From the NCBI RefSeq assembly GCF_001761365.1, contig NZ_CP017477.1:3338001-3402000 (forward strand): 64,000 nt of DNA, given 5' to 3'. The position numbers were made by a program, and so were the translations under genes. The stretch comes from Polaribacter vadi. Lineage in GTDB: Bacteria > Bacteroidota > Bacteroidia > Flavobacteriales > Flavobacteriaceae. Below, in pieces: positions 42,904 to 53,286 of the stretch (the first letter of the stretch is position 1; every line of letters begins with the position of its first letter). The notes beneath the pieces were generated by a model, which saw nothing but the letters and a program-made list of their open reading frames with translations, searched no databases and was not told the DNA's origin.

Positions 42904-42946
42904 GTGGTAAAAAGTGGTAAAAAGTGGTAAAATTTATATATTTTTG
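42904..42946 (+). promoter_or_regulatory. dcw promoter with triple MraZ-type operator
   Basis: GTGGTAAAAA repeats occur at 42904, 42914 and 42924 (exact 10-bp period), giving GTGGT units with 5-base spacers. They are followed by a TATTTTTG -10 box (42939-42946). Known MraZ sites are TGGG-type units with 5-base spacers (E. coli) or AAAGTG-type (Mycoplasma); this fits both patterns. MraZ should repress its own operon here. Confidence 0.75.
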
Positions 42947-42966
42947 ATGTTAATTAATTCTGAAGT

Positions 42967-43434
42967 GTGATAAACCTAATTGGAACATATGAATGTAAGG
43001 CAGATGCTAAAGGCAGAGTGATGGTTTCATCAGCTTTGAAAAAGCAAATGCAACCAATTTTACAAGAAGGTTTTGTGTTAAAAAGAGCAGTTTTTGAAAA
43101 GTGCTTAGAGTTATATCCTATGAAAGAGTGGAATATAATGATGGAAAGGATTAATAAGTTGAACAAATTTAAGAAAAAGAACAACGATTTTATAAGAAGG
43201 TTTACGGCTGGTGTAAAGTTGGTAGAGTTAGACGCAACTGGTAGAATTCAAATACCAAAAGATTTGTGCGATTTTGCTGGAATTCAAAAACAAGTAGTCA
43301 TGTCGTCATCTGCTAATATTATTGAAATTTGGGATAAAGACAAGTACGAAAAAGCCATTGACGATGCTGCAGATGATTTTGCAGATTTGGCTGAAGAAGT
43401 AATGGGAAATACAGAATTCGATGAGTTATCATAA
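42967..43434 (+). CDS. mraZ: Transcriptional regulator/division protein MraZ
   Basis: A ring-forming repressor of the dcw operon with two SpoVT/AbrB-like halves: G-T-Y-E-C-K-A-D-A-K-G-R at the start and L-D-A-T-G-R-I-Q-I-P in the second. The start is GTG, giving the usual M-I-N-L-I-G-T-Y beginning. 155 residues. It overlaps rsmH by 14 bases. Confidence 0.95.
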   Translation: MINLIGTYECKADAKGRVMVSSALKKQMQPILQEGFVLKRAVFEKCLELYPMKEWNIMMERINKLNKFKKKNNDFIRRFTAGVKLVELDATGRIQIPKDLCDFAGIQKQVVMSSSANIIEIWDKDKYEKAIDDAADDFADLAEEVMGNTEFDELS

Positions 43435-44320
43435 TGCAGTTTTATTAAAAGAAAGCGTGGATGCACTTGCTATCAAAGAAGATGGTGTGTATGTTGATGT
43501 AACTTTTGGTGGTGGAGGACATTCCAAAGAAATTTTGAAAAGATTAGGTAAAAACGGAAAGTTATTCGCTTTTGATCAAGATCCTGATGCTTTGGCAAAT
43601 GTAATTGATGATGAACGTTTTGTGTTAATTCCAGAGAATTTTAGATACATCTCAAGGTTTTTAAGATTTCATAGGATAAAAAAAGTCGATGGAATTTTAG
43701 CAGATTTAGGAGTTTCTTCTCATCAATTTGATGAAGCAGAAAGGGGGTTTTCAACTCGTTTTGAGGGCGATTTAGATATGAGAATGAATCAACGATCTAA
43801 AATATCAGCAAAAGAAGTTGTGAATACTTATTCAGAAGAAAAATTAGCTGACATATTATTTATGTATGGAGAAATTAGAAACTCTAAAAATGTTGCTAAA
43901 ACAATTGTTGAAGAAAGAGAAAAGCAAAAAATTGAAACAAGTTTTCAATTAAAGACAATTTTAAAAAAGTATTTGCCAAATGCTTTAGAACATAAAATTT
44001 TAGCGCAAATTTTTCAGGCGATAAGAATTGAGGTAAATGAAGAATTAGAGGTTTTAAAAGAATTTTTATTACAAACACCTAATTTATTAAAAGAGGATGG
44101 TAGGTTAAGTGTTATTTCTTATCACTCTTTAGAAGATCGATTGGTAAAAAGATTTATTCATACAGGTTTGTTTAAAGGTGAGCCAGAAAAAGATGCTTTT
44201 GGTAGATCTAATGAGCCTTTAAAAAGAGTTGGGAAATTAATAATTCCAACTCCAGAAGAAATTAAAATTAACAATAGAGCAAGAAGTGCAAAGTTGAGAA
44301 TTGCAACACTAAAAGTTTAA
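43421..44320 (+). CDS. rsmH: 16S rRNA m4C1402 methyltransferase
   Basis: RsmH (MraW) methylates N4 of C1402. The SAM motif V-D-V-T-F-G-G-G-G-H-S is near residue 27. The D-L-G-V-S-S-H-Q-F-D motif and the C-terminal N-x-R-A-R-S-A-K-L-R are characteristic. 299 residues. It starts inside mraZ. Confidence 0.96.
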   Translation: MSYHNAVLLKESVDALAIKEDGVYVDVTFGGGGHSKEILKRLGKNGKLFAFDQDPDALANVIDDERFVLIPENFRYISRFLRFHRIKKVDGILADLGVSSHQFDEAERGFSTRFEGDLDMRMNQRSKISAKEVVNTYSEEKLADILFMYGEIRNSKNVAKTIVEEREKQKIETSFQLKTILKKYLPNALEHKILAQIFQAIRIEVNEELEVLKEFLLQTPNLLKEDGRLSVISYHSLEDRLVKRFIHTGLFKGEPEKDAFGRSNEPLKRVGKLIIPTPEEIKINNRARSAKLRIATLKV

Positions 44321-44372
44321 GGTTCAATATTTAAAATTTTGAATTCTAAACTTTAAACATTGAATTGAAAAA

Positions 44373-44699
44373 ATGACAAAAGTTAAAAGAGGTATTTACG
44401 ATTTTTTGCGAGGAAGTTTCCTTACAGATGAGTCTGCTTTTAAAAATTGGCGAATCATCATTTTTGTTGTTGTGCTTCTATTAATTATGATTTCAAGCGC
44501 ACATAGTGCAGATAAAAAAGTGATAGAAATATCAGAATTAAATAAAAAGAAACGAGAATTACGAGCAGAATATGTAGATACAGGAACCATTTTAATGCGA
44601 ATGAAAATGGAATCTAACATTAGAGAAAAAGCAAAATCAAGAGGTCTGAAACCTTCAGAAAATCCTCCAAAAAAAATAAAAGTAACCTATAAAGACTAA
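44373..44699 (+). CDS. ftsL: FtsL-like division protein
   Basis: 108 residues: short cytoplasmic part, one membrane helix (about 27-43) and a periplasmic coiled coil (residues 50-85), the FtsL plan. It lies between rsmH and ftsI, the normal place. FtsL links FtsQ and FtsB to the FtsW-FtsI synthase. Sequence conservation is low, so assignment rests on position and shape. Confidence 0.85.
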   Translation: MTKVKRGIYDFLRGSFLTDESAFKNWRIIIFVVVLLLIMISSAHSADKKVIEISELNKKKRELRAEYVDTGTILMRMKMESNIREKAKSRGLKPSENPPKKIKVTYKD

Positions 44700-44705
44700 A
44701 ACAAA

Positions 44706-46721
44706 TTGGCAACTCACAAAAAAAGCATCCTTACCAAATTCTACATTGTAGCTGGTTTTATTACGCTTATTTTGTTTGCGGTTATTTTTCGTGTGGTAAA
44801 CATTCAATATTTTCAAGGAGAAAAATACAGAAAACTTTCTACAGATCTTACAGTTAAAGAATTTACAATTTCTGCAAATAAGGGAAATGTGTATGCAGCA
44901 GATGGTAATTTATTAGCAACATCAATGTCTAAATATACCATTAGAATGGATGTTGTTGCAGTAGATGGAACTGTTTTCGAAAAAAACATAGCAGGTTTAT
45001 CTAAAGAATTGTCAAAAATGTTAGGGTATTCTGCAAACCATTATCAAACAAAATTAAGAGACGCTAAAAAACGTAAAAACAGGTATTTATTAATTGCCAG
45101 AAATGTGGGTTATAATGATTATGTGAAAATGAAATCATTTCCAATTTTTAATTTGGGCGTTTATCAAGGTGGTTTTATTGCAGAACATAAAACTGTAAGA
45201 GAGCATCCAATAGGTAAAATTGCAGAACGTACAATTGGGTATGCAGATTTTAGAGGAGAAGCTGGTATTGAAGGTGCTTTTGCAGATTTTATGGAGGGTG
45301 AAAACGGTTTGCGATGGAAACAGAAAATTGCAAAAAACCAATGGAAACCAATTTCTGATGTTAACGAAAAAGAACCTATTGATGGACATGATGTTATTAC
45401 AACAATTGATGTAAATATTCAAGATATTACACATCATGCTTTATTACGTCAATTAGAATATTTTGAAGCAGACCATGGTTGTGCTGTAGTTATGGAAACT
45501 GCAACTGGCGAAATTAAAGCGATTTCTAATTTAGGAAGAACATCAAAAGGAAAGTATTTCGAGAAAAGAAATTATGCAGTTTGGGAAAGTCATGAACCAG
45601 GTTCTACTTTTAAACTAGCAAGTTTAATGGCTGTTTTAGATGATAAATATATTGATACATCTACAGTTGTTGATACAGAAAAAGGGAGAATTTACGTAAA
45701 CAATAGAAAGGTTGAAGATTCTAAACATGGTGGTTATGGAGAAATTTCTGCTGCAAGAGTTTTTGAGGTTTCATCGAATGTTGGGATTGTAAAGTTGATA
45801 AAAAAACATTACGATAAGCAACCAGAAAAGTTTATAGAAAAATTAGAAAAATACGGATTTACAAAGCCAATTGGTTTTCAAATTAAAGGAGAAGGAAAAC
45901 CTTATATACCAAAACCATCAGACAAAGCTTGGAGTAAAATTTCTTTAGAATGGATGGCTTGGGGTTATGGAATTTCTGTAACACCAATGCAAACTTTAAT
46001 GTTTTACAATGCTGTTGCCAATAATGGAATTATGGTAAAACCTCGTTTCGTAAAAGAATTAAGAAGAGAGGATAAAGCAGAAAAAGTTTTTGAAACCGAA
46101 ATTGTTAACCCAAGAATTGCATCACAAGAAACCATTAATAAAGTTAGAAAAGTGATGGAAAATGTGGTGATTAAGGGAACAGCAGATAATATTTATTCGC
46201 CCAACTTTTCGATGGCTGGTAAAACAGGAACTGCTAAAAAATATATTCCAAGAGTTAAAAATAAAAATGGCGAATGGGAAGGTGGTTATTATTCAACACA
46301 AAGATATGTAGCTTCTTTTGCTGGGTTTTTTCCAGCAGAAAATCCTAAATATTCTTGCATTGTGTTGGTGCACGATCCTGATAAAAAGAAAGGATATTAT
46401 GGCGCTTCTGTTGCTGCACCAATTTTTAAAGAAATTGCTCAGAAAATTTACACAACAACACCAATTGATAATCAAACTGTAAATCAAAAAGTAGAATATG
46501 CAGCCTTAGATACGCAATATAACGCATATGATAAAATTGCTTATAAAACGTATAAAGAAGTACCAAATGTAGAGGGTATGGATGGTATGGATGCAGTTTC
46601 TATGTTAGAAAATATAGGAATGAAAGTCCAGTTTTCTGGTGTAGGAAAAGTAGAAACTCAATCTATTAAAAAAGGTGAGAAATTAATAAAAGGAACAACA
46701 ATTATTTTAAAATTATCATAA
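44706..46721 (+). CDS. ftsI: Division transpeptidase with PASTA domain
   Basis: A class B penicillin-binding protein for septal peptidoglycan cross-linking. One N-terminal membrane helix, a dimerisation domain, then the transpeptidase: Ser300 (P-G-S-T-F-K), S-S-N at 356-358, K-T-G at 506-508. The last 50 residues form one PASTA domain (V-P-N-V-E-G-M). The start is TTG (44706), 6 bases after ftsL stop. 671 residues. Confidence 0.95.
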   Translation: MATHKKSILTKFYIVAGFITLILFAVIFRVVNIQYFQGEKYRKLSTDLTVKEFTISANKGNVYAADGNLLATSMSKYTIRMDVVAVDGTVFEKNIAGLSKELSKMLGYSANHYQTKLRDAKKRKNRYLLIARNVGYNDYVKMKSFPIFNLGVYQGGFIAEHKTVREHPIGKIAERTIGYADFRGEAGIEGAFADFMEGENGLRWKQKIAKNQWKPISDVNEKEPIDGHDVITTIDVNIQDITHHALLRQLEYFEADHGCAVVMETATGEIKAISNLGRTSKGKYFEKRNYAVWESHEPGSTFKLASLMAVLDDKYIDTSTVVDTEKGRIYVNNRKVEDSKHGGYGEISAARVFEVSSNVGIVKLIKKHYDKQPEKFIEKLEKYGFTKPIGFQIKGEGKPYIPKPSDKAWSKISLEWMAWGYGISVTPMQTLMFYNAVANNGIMVKPRFVKELRREDKAEKVFETEIVNPRIASQETINKVRKVMENVVIKGTADNIYSPNFSMAGKTGTAKKYIPRVKNKNGEWEGGYYSTQRYVASFAGFFPAENPKYSCIVLVHDPDKKKGYYGASVAAPIFKEIAQKIYTTTPIDNQTVNQKVEYAALDTQYNAYDKIAYKTYKEVPNVEGMDGMDAVSMLENIGMKVQFSGVGKVETQSIKKGEKLIKGTTIILKLS

Positions 46722-46722
46722 A

Positions 46723-48189
46723 CTGAAGAATTTACAAGACATATTATATAAGGTTGCCATCAAACAAGTATTTGGAAATACAAATATGGATGTAAACCAC
46801 CTTGTTTTCGACTCTAGAAAAGCTGAGAATAACGATGTTTTTGTAGCGCAAAAAGGCGTTCAGGTAGATGGTCATTTATACATTGATAAAGCGATTTCTT
46901 CAGGTGCAAGTGTAATTATTTGTGAAGATTTTCCAAATGATAAAAAAGAAGGAGTTAGTTATATTCAAGTTGCTGATGCAAATGTTGCTTTGGCAATAAT
47001 GGCTGCTAATTTTTATGAAAATCCATCAACAAAATTTCCAGTAGTTGGGGTTACAGGTACTAATGGAAAAACAACAATAGCTTCACTTTTATATCAATTA
47101 TTTCACAAAGCAGGTTATAAAGTAGGTTTGTTATCAACTGTAAAAATTTTAGTTGATGAAACCGAATTTAAAGCTACACATACAACTCCAGATTCTTTAA
47201 CTATCAATAAATATTTAGATATGATGTTGGAAGCTGGTGTAGAATACTGTTTTATGGAAGTGAGTTCGCATGGAATTCATCAAAAAAGAACAGAAGGTTT
47301 AACGTTTGCTGGCGGAATTTTTACCAATCTTTCTCACGATCATTTAGATTATCATGAAACGTTTGCAGAATACAGAGATGTAAAAAAATCGTTTTTTGAT
47401 AGTTTGCCAAAATCGGCATTTGCGTTAACGAATATCGATGATAAAAATGGCAACTTTATGTTGCAAAACACGGTTGCAAAAAAATATAGTTACGCTTTAA
47501 AAACGGTTGGAGATTATAAAACTAGAATTTTAGAAAAACAACTTTCAGGTACTTTAATTTCTGTGGATGGCACTGAAGTTTGGACCAAATTAATTGGTGT
47601 TTTTAATATCTATAATTTAACTGCAATTATAGCAACTGCTGATTTATTAGGATTAGAAAAACTAGAAATCTTAACGATTGTAAGTCAGTTAGAAAGTGTA
47701 AATGGGCGTTTTCAATATATAATTTCAGACGATGGAGTTACAGCAATTGTAGATTATGCTCACACTCCAGATGCATTAAAAAATGTGTTAGAAACTATCA
47801 ACGATATTATAACCAACAACGAAAAAGTGATTACAGTTGTAGGTTGTGGAGGTGATAGAGATAAAACCAAAAGACCAAAAATGGCACATATTGCTTCGCA
47901 ATTAAGCAATCAAGTTATTTTCACGTCAGACAATCCAAGAACAGAAAACGCTCAAACCATTTTAGATGAAATGGAAGTGGGAGTTTCTCCAGAAAACTAT
48001 AAAAAAACACTCACAGTTTTAGATAGAAAACAAGCAATTAAAACTGCTTGCAAGTTATCGGAACCTGGAGATATTATATTGATTGCAGGAAAAGGACATG
48101 AGAATTATCAAGAAATAAACGGAGTTCGCGCTCATTTTGATGATTTAGAAGAAGTTACAAATTGTTTCAATCAACTAAAAAAGAACTAG
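46723..48189 (+). CDS. murE: UDP-MurNAc-L-Ala-D-Glu:meso-DAP ligase MurE
   Basis: Adds meso-diaminopimelate to the muropeptide. It has V-T-G-T-N-G-K-T-T (ATP loop) and the meso-DAP motif D-N-P-R. The first ATG is at 46786, but the frame upstream reads [12 protein letters not shown], which looks like the conserved MurE N-terminus. The only initiator-like codon that includes it is CTG 46723, one base after the ftsI stop. I therefore start it there (488 residues); an ATG start would lose 21 conserved-looking residues. Confidence 0.9.
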   Translation: MKNLQDILYKVAIKQVFGNTNMDVNHLVFDSRKAENNDVFVAQKGVQVDGHLYIDKAISSGASVIICEDFPNDKKEGVSYIQVADANVALAIMAANFYENPSTKFPVVGVTGTNGKTTIASLLYQLFHKAGYKVGLLSTVKILVDETEFKATHTTPDSLTINKYLDMMLEAGVEYCFMEVSSHGIHQKRTEGLTFAGGIFTNLSHDHLDYHETFAEYRDVKKSFFDSLPKSAFALTNIDDKNGNFMLQNTVAKKYSYALKTVGDYKTRILEKQLSGTLISVDGTEVWTKLIGVFNIYNLTAIIATADLLGLEKLEILTIVSQLESVNGRFQYIISDDGVTAIVDYAHTPDALKNVLETINDIITNNEKVITVVGCGGDRDKTKRPKMAHIASQLSNQVIFTSDNPRTENAQTILDEMEVGVSPENYKKTLTVLDRKQAIKTACKLSEPGDIILIAGKGHENYQEINGVRAHFDDLEEVTNCFNQLKKN

Positions 48190-48190
48190 A

Positions 48191-49417
48191 ATGCTATATT
48201 ATTTATTTGAATATTTAGAAAGTCAGTTTAGTATTCCTGGTGCAAGTGTGTTTCAGTTTATCACATTTAGAGCAGCAGCAGCATTTATTTTGTCTTTGTT
48301 AATTTCTGCAATTTATGGAAAAAGAATCATCAACTACTTGCAAAAAAAACAAGTTGGAGAAACTGTAAGAGATTTAGGTTTAGATGGTCAAAAACAAAAA
48401 TCTGGTACACCAACAATGGGTGGAATCATTATTATTTTGGCAACATTAATTCCTGCAGTTTTATTGGCAAAGTTGGATAATATTTATATCATCATTCTAA
48501 TCATTACCACAGTTTGGATGGGTTTAATTGGTTTTTTAGATGATTATATAAAGGTATTTAAAAAAGATAAAGACGGTTTAAGTGGTAAGTTTAAAATTTT
48601 AGGGCAAGTTGGTTTGGGTTTAATTGTTGGGTCGATGTTATATTTTAATGATGATGTTGTTATCAAAGAACAATTACCAATTGATCAACAAATTGTTCAA
48701 GAAAATGGCAGAAAGCAAGTTTTTGGCGAAGCTCATAAATCAACAAAAACAACGGTTCCTTTCTTTAAAAATAACGAACTAGATTATTCAAAAGCTTTTA
48801 GTTTTTTAGGAGATGGTTATGAAAAATATGGTTGGATTGTTTTCATTTTTATAACTGTTTTTATTGTAACAGGAGTTTCAAATGGAGCCAATTTAACAGA
48901 TGGAATTGATGGTTTAGCAGCAGGTTCATCAGCAATTATTGTGGTAACACTAGCTGTTTTTGCTTGGGTTTCTGGAAACATCATTTTCGCAGATTATTTG
49001 GATGTCATGTACATTCCTAATTCTGGAGAAATGACGGTTTTTATACTTGCTTTTGCTGGAGCTTTAATTGGGTTTTTGTGGTACAACACCTATCCTGCTC
49101 AAGTTTTTATGGGTGATACAGGGAGTTTAACCATTGGTGGAATTATAGCTGTAATTGCAATTTCAATCAGAAAAGAATTATTACTACCAATTTTAGCTGG
49201 GATTTTTGTCATTGAAAACTTATCTGTAATCATGCAAGTTTCTTGGTTTAAATACACGAAAAAGAAATTTGGTGAAGGAAGACGAATTTTTAAAATGTCG
49301 CCTTTGCATCATCATTATCAAAAATTAAGTTATCACGAAAGTAAAATTGTAGTTCGTTTTTGGATTGTTGGAATTTTACTAGCAGTTTTTACGATTGCAA
49401 CTCTAAAATTGAGATAA
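48191..49417 (+). CDS. mraY: Phospho-MurNAc-pentapeptide transferase
   Basis: Makes lipid I at the inner membrane. Around ten helices, with [29 protein letters not shown] and M-G-D-T-G-S-L all present. 408 residues; a loop of about 40 residues between helices is common in Bacteroidota. It starts one base after murE stop. A repeat element follows. Confidence 0.97.
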   Translation: MLYYLFEYLESQFSIPGASVFQFITFRAAAAFILSLLISAIYGKRIINYLQKKQVGETVRDLGLDGQKQKSGTPTMGGIIIILATLIPAVLLAKLDNIYIIILIITTVWMGLIGFLDDYIKVFKKDKDGLSGKFKILGQVGLGLIVGSMLYFNDDVVIKEQLPIDQQIVQENGRKQVFGEAHKSTKTTVPFFKNNELDYSKAFSFLGDGYEKYGWIVFIFITVFIVTGVSNGANLTDGIDGLAAGSSAIIVVTLAVFAWVSGNIIFADYLDVMYIPNSGEMTVFILAFAGALIGFLWYNTYPAQVFMGDTGSLTIGGIIAVIAISIRKELLLPILAGIFVIENLSVIMQVSWFKYTKKKFGEGRRIFKMSPLHHHYQKLSYHESKIVVRFWIVGILLAVFTIATLKLR

Positions 49418-49422
49418 AAAAA

Positions 49423-49562
49423 GGCCCATCCCAACCTTCCCAAAGGGAAGGAGTTATCAAGTTTGTGGGGAATTAAAATTAGTAAGTTTAAGTAAAAAAA
49501 TGAATAACCAAGATAAATATAAAGCTGAGAAAAAGTCCTCTTTTGAAGGGTTTAGGAAGCTT
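49423..49562. repeat. MITE-like element 1 (140 bp) at the mraY-murD junction
   Basis: The left end GGCCCATCCCAACCTTCCC plus AAAGGGAAGG makes a perfect 7-bp hairpin (49435-49451). The right end (49535-49562), read on the minus strand as AAGCTTCCTAAACCCTTC..., resembles the left end in inverted orientation. The interior aligns with the element at 50889. The murD ATG (49500) lies inside it. Confidence 0.65.
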
Positions 49563-50885
49563 ATTATTCTTGGTGGAGGAGAAAGTGGTGTTGGTACAGC
49601 CATTTTAGGAAAACAAAAAGGATACAAAGTTTTTGTTTCTGACAGAGGAGAAATATCAAAAAAATATAAAGAAGTTCTTTTAAATAACGAGATCGATTTT
49701 GAGGAAAATCAACATACAGAAAGCAAAATTTTAACTGCTGATGTTGTGATGAAGAGTCCTGGAATTCCTGATAAAGCTGAGTTAGTTCAAAAATTGTTAA
49801 AAAAATCAATTCCTGTGATTTCAGAAATTGAGTTTGCAGCACAATTTACAAAGGCTAAAATTATAGGAATTACAGGATCTAATGGAAAAACAACGACAAC
49901 ATTATTAGTGCATCATATTTTAAAAAGTGCAGGATTAAATGTGGGAGTTGCAGGAAATATTGGAGACAGTTTTGCAAAACAAGTTGCAGAAAATGATTTC
50001 GAAAATTATGTGTTAGAAATTAGCAGTTTTCAGTTAGATGGAATTGAAAAGTTCAATAGTCATATTGCAATTTTAACCAATATAACTCCAGATCATTTAG
50101 ATAGATATGAGTATGATTTTAATAAATACATCGAATCAAAATTTAGAATAACAAAAAACCAAAAAGCAACTGATTATCTAATTTATGATGCAGATGATGA
50201 AGTTATCAATAATTGGTTAAAAGAAAATAAAACACAAGCAAAATTAGTTCCGTTTTCGCTTGAAAAAGAATTAGAGTATGGAGCGTATATCAAAGACAAC
50301 AATATTATTATCAATATAAATAAAGACAAAATTAATATGCCAATATCAACTTTATCAATTAAAGGAAAACACAATACTAAGAATGCAATGGCTTCAGCAA
50401 TGGCTGCTCAATTATTAAGCGTTAGAAGAGATTTTATAAAAGAGAGTTTGTCAAATTTTGAAGGTGCAGAACATCGTTTAGAAAATGTAGCAAAAGTTAA
50501 TGATGTAGAGTATATAAACGACTCTAAAGCAACCAATGTAAACGCAACTTTTTATGCTTTAGAATGCATGGATAAAACCACAATTTGGATTGTTGGTGGT
50601 GTTGATAAAGGAAATGATTATAATGATTTATTGCCTTTGGTTAGAGAAAAAGTAAAAGCAATTGTGTGTTTAGGTGTTGATAATGATAAAATTAAAAATA
50701 CGTTTGGGAATGTAGTAGATATTATTGTGGAAACTGCTGGTGCAGAAGAAGCTGTAAAAGTATCTCATAAATTGGCAGAAAGAGGAGAAACAGTTTTATT
50801 GTCTCCTGCTTGTGCAAGTTTTGATTTATTTGAAAATTACGAAGATAGAGGTCGTCAATTTAAAAAAGCGGTTAGAAATCTTTAA
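49500..50885 (+). CDS. murD: UDP-MurNAc-L-Ala:D-Glu ligase MurD
   Basis: Adds D-Glu to the muropeptide. L-I-I-L-G-G-G-E-S-G-V-G starts the Rossmann-like N-domain and T-G-S-N-G-K-T-T-T is the ATP loop; S-P-A-C-A-S-F-D ends the C-domain. 461 residues, some 20 longer than usual: the conserved part starts at residue 21. Residues 1-20 (Lys/Ser-rich) come from the repeat element, and no in-frame ATG, GTG or TTG occurs between them and the glycine-rich loop. Confidence 0.94.
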   Translation: MNNQDKYKAEKKSSFEGFRKLIILGGGESGVGTAILGKQKGYKVFVSDRGEISKKYKEVLLNNEIDFEENQHTESKILTADVVMKSPGIPDKAELVQKLLKKSIPVISEIEFAAQFTKAKIIGITGSNGKTTTTLLVHHILKSAGLNVGVAGNIGDSFAKQVAENDFENYVLEISSFQLDGIEKFNSHIAILTNITPDHLDRYEYDFNKYIESKFRITKNQKATDYLIYDADDEVINNWLKENKTQAKLVPFSLEKELEYGAYIKDNNIIININKDKINMPISTLSIKGKHNTKNAMASAMAAQLLSVRRDFIKESLSNFEGAEHRLENVAKVNDVEYINDSKATNVNATFYALECMDKTTIWIVGGVDKGNDYNDLLPLVREKVKAIVCLGVDNDKIKNTFGNVVDIIVETAGAEEAVKVSHKLAERGETVLLSPACASFDLFENYEDRGRQFKKAVRNL

Positions 50886-50888
50886 AAG

Positions 50889-51020
50889 CGGTACGTCCCA
50901 ACCTTCCTAAACAGAAAGAATTAGCAAGTTTAAGGAGATAAAATTACTTTAATAAAAATTTAAAAAAATATAGATAAACACAAGAGTGTTTCTCTTCTTT
51001 GGAGAGATTAAAAGAGGCTT
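50889..51020. repeat. MITE-like element 2 (132 bp) at the murD-ftsW junction
   Basis: It begins with GTACGTCCCAACCTTCC, like element 1, and shares AGCAAGTTT, AAAATTA and GAGG-type ends with it. The hairpin is decayed (CCTTCCT-AAA-CAGAAAG). The right end TCTCTTCTTTGGAGAGATT stops directly before the ftsW ATG. By eye the two elements align over nearly the whole length. Confidence 0.6.
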
Positions 51021-52208
51021 ATGAAAACCATTTTTCAACATATAAAAGGAGATAAAACCATTTGGGCAATTGTGGCTATTTTGGCAATATTCTCATTTAT
51101 GCCAGTATATAGCGCAAGCACAAACTTGGTATATGTTGTGGGTTCTGGATCTACTTTTGGATATTTAGTAAAGCACATGGTTTTACTAATTATGGGATTT
51201 GCGATTATTTATGGCGTTCATAAAATTCCTTATCGATATTTTTCTGGAGGTTCTGTTTTAATGTTGCCAATTGTAATTATTTTACTGGTTTTTACATTAA
51301 TGCAAGGAACCACAATTGGTGGCGCAAATGCAAGTAGATGGATTAACATTCCGTTTGTAGGTATTGGTTTTCAAACATCAACTTTGGCAGGTTTAGTTTT
51401 AATGGTTTATGTGGCTAGATATTTAGCAAAAAATAAAGAAAAAGAAATTCGATTTAAAGAGAGTTTGTGGCAACTTTGGTTGCCAGTTTTTGCGGTTTTA
51501 ATATTGATTTTACCCGCAAATTTCTCTACAACAGCTATCATTTTTACAATGATTTTAACGCTAACATTTGTAGGAGGATATCCAATAAAATATTTAGGAT
51601 TTATTTTGGGAGTTGGTATTTTAGCATTGGCATTTTTTGTGTTGATAGCCAAAGCTTTTCCAGATGCAATGCCTAACAGAGTGCAGACTTGGCAAAACAG
51701 AATCGAGAATTTTTCTGATGCTGATAATAAAGAAGCGTATCAAGTTGAAAAAGCAAAAATAGCTATAGCAACAGGAGGTGCAGTTGGAGTTGGACCAGGA
51801 AAAAGTATTCAAAAGAACTTTTTACCACAATCTTCTTCCGATTTTATTTTTGCAATTATAATTGAAGAATATGGTTTAGCTGGCGGTTTTATAATCGTTT
51901 CAATTTATTTTTTATTACTCTTTAGAATCTTTGTAGTGATTAGAAAAACAACCACAATTTTTGGAACTTTATTAGTTTTAGGAGTTGGGTTCCCAATTAT
52001 ATTTCAGGCAACCATAAATATGGCAGTTGCTACGAATTTGTTTCCTGTAACTGGGCAAACCTTGCCACTAATTAGTAGTGGAGGAACCTCTATTTGGATG
52101 ACTTGTTTTGCCTTAGGAATGATTTTAAGTGTAAGCGCTTCAAAGCAAGAAACAGAAGAAGATATTTTAGATGATAACCCTTTAGATATTTTGCATGAAA
52201 CCATATAA
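51021..52208 (+). CDS. ftsW: Septal peptidoglycan glycosyltransferase FtsW (SEDS)
   Basis: About ten membrane helices in 395 residues. The SEDS signature [10 protein letters not shown] and P-L-I-S-S-G-G-T-S are present, with a large loop before. It polymerises glycan together with FtsI. The end overlaps murG by 14 bases. Confidence 0.95.
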   Translation: MKTIFQHIKGDKTIWAIVAILAIFSFMPVYSASTNLVYVVGSGSTFGYLVKHMVLLIMGFAIIYGVHKIPYRYFSGGSVLMLPIVIILLVFTLMQGTTIGGANASRWINIPFVGIGFQTSTLAGLVLMVYVARYLAKNKEKEIRFKESLWQLWLPVFAVLILILPANFSTTAIIFTMILTLTFVGGYPIKYLGFILGVGILALAFFVLIAKAFPDAMPNRVQTWQNRIENFSDADNKEAYQVEKAKIAIATGGAVGVGPGKSIQKNFLPQSSSDFIFAIIIEEYGLAGGFIIVSIYFLLLFRIFVVIRKTTTIFGTLLVLGVGFPIIFQATINMAVATNLFPVTGQTLPLISSGGTSIWMTCFALGMILSVSASKQETEEDILDDNPLDILHETI

Positions 52209-53286
52209 CATACTTATTTCTGGAGGAGGAACAGGAGGTCATATCTATCCTGCAATTGCAATCGCAAACGAAATAAAATTGCGTTTTCCTGATGCAAACT
52301 TTTTGTTTGTTGGTGCAAAAGATAAAATGGAAATGGAAAAAGTGCCTCAAGCAGGTTACGAAATTAGAGGCCTATGGATTTCTGGAATTCAAAGAAAACA
52401 ATTAGCTAAAAATTTTGGATTTCCTTTTAAAATGATTGATAGTTTATGGAGAGCAAGAAGAATAATAAGACAATTTAAACCAGATATAGCTATTGGAACT
52501 GGTGGTTTTGCAAGCGGACCAACTTTAATAATGGCAAGCAGAAGAAATATACCAACATTAATACAAGAGCAAAATTCTTATCCAGGAATTACAAATAAAT
52601 TATTGAGCAAACGTGTTGCTAAAATTTGTGTGGCTTATGATGGTTTATCTCGATTTTTTCCGATTGCGAAAATTGTAAAAACAGGAAATCCTGTTCGTCA
52701 AGATTTATTGCAGATAAATGCCAAAGTTAATGAAGGTAAAGTTTTTTTTAATATTGATAAAAAAAAGAAAACAATCTTAGTTTTAGGAGGAAGTTTAGGA
52801 GCAAGAAAAATAAATCAATTAATAGAAAGTAATCTAGATTTTTTTAAAAAGCAAGATGTGCAACTTATTTGGCAATGTGGTAAATTTTATTTTGAAGAGT
52901 ATAAAAAATATGATAATTTAGAGCATGTTCAAGTGCATCAATTTATAAATAAGATGGATTTGGCGTATGCAGCTTCTGATATTATAATATCGAGATCAGG
53001 TGCAGGTTCAGTATCGGAATTGTGTATTGTTGGGAAGCCAGTAATTTTTATTCCATCACCAAATGTGGCAGAAGATCATCAAACAAAAAATGCAAAATCG
53101 ATTGCAGATAAACAAGGGGCAATTTTATTGCCAGAAAGTGAGTTAGAAACATTTCCAATAATCTTTGAAACGTTATTAAAAGATAAAGGAAAGCAAGAAC
53201 ATTTATCAGAAAATATAAACGAATTAGCATTGCCTGGAGCAACAACAGCAATAGTAAATGAGATTGAAAAATTATTAAAAAAGTGA
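52195..53286 (+). CDS. murG: UDP-GlcNAc:lipid I GlcNAc transferase MurG
   Basis: Makes lipid II on the inner face of the membrane. [12 protein letters not shown] is the N-terminal glycine loop, and G-G-S-L-G-A and R-S-G-A-G-S-V-S-E are in the C-domain. 363 residues. It overlaps ftsW by 14 and murC by 4 bases. Confidence 0.97.
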   Translation: MKPYNILISGGGTGGHIYPAIAIANEIKLRFPDANFLFVGAKDKMEMEKVPQAGYEIRGLWISGIQRKQLAKNFGFPFKMIDSLWRARRIIRQFKPDIAIGTGGFASGPTLIMASRRNIPTLIQEQNSYPGITNKLLSKRVAKICVAYDGLSRFFPIAKIVKTGNPVRQDLLQINAKVNEGKVFFNIDKKKKTILVLGGSLGARKINQLIESNLDFFKKQDVQLIWQCGKFYFEEYKKYDNLEHVQVHQFINKMDLAYAASDIIISRSGAGSVSELCIVGKPVIFIPSPNVAEDHQTKNAKSIADKQGAILLPESELETFPIIFETLLKDKGKQEHLSENINELALPGATTAIVNEIEKLLKK

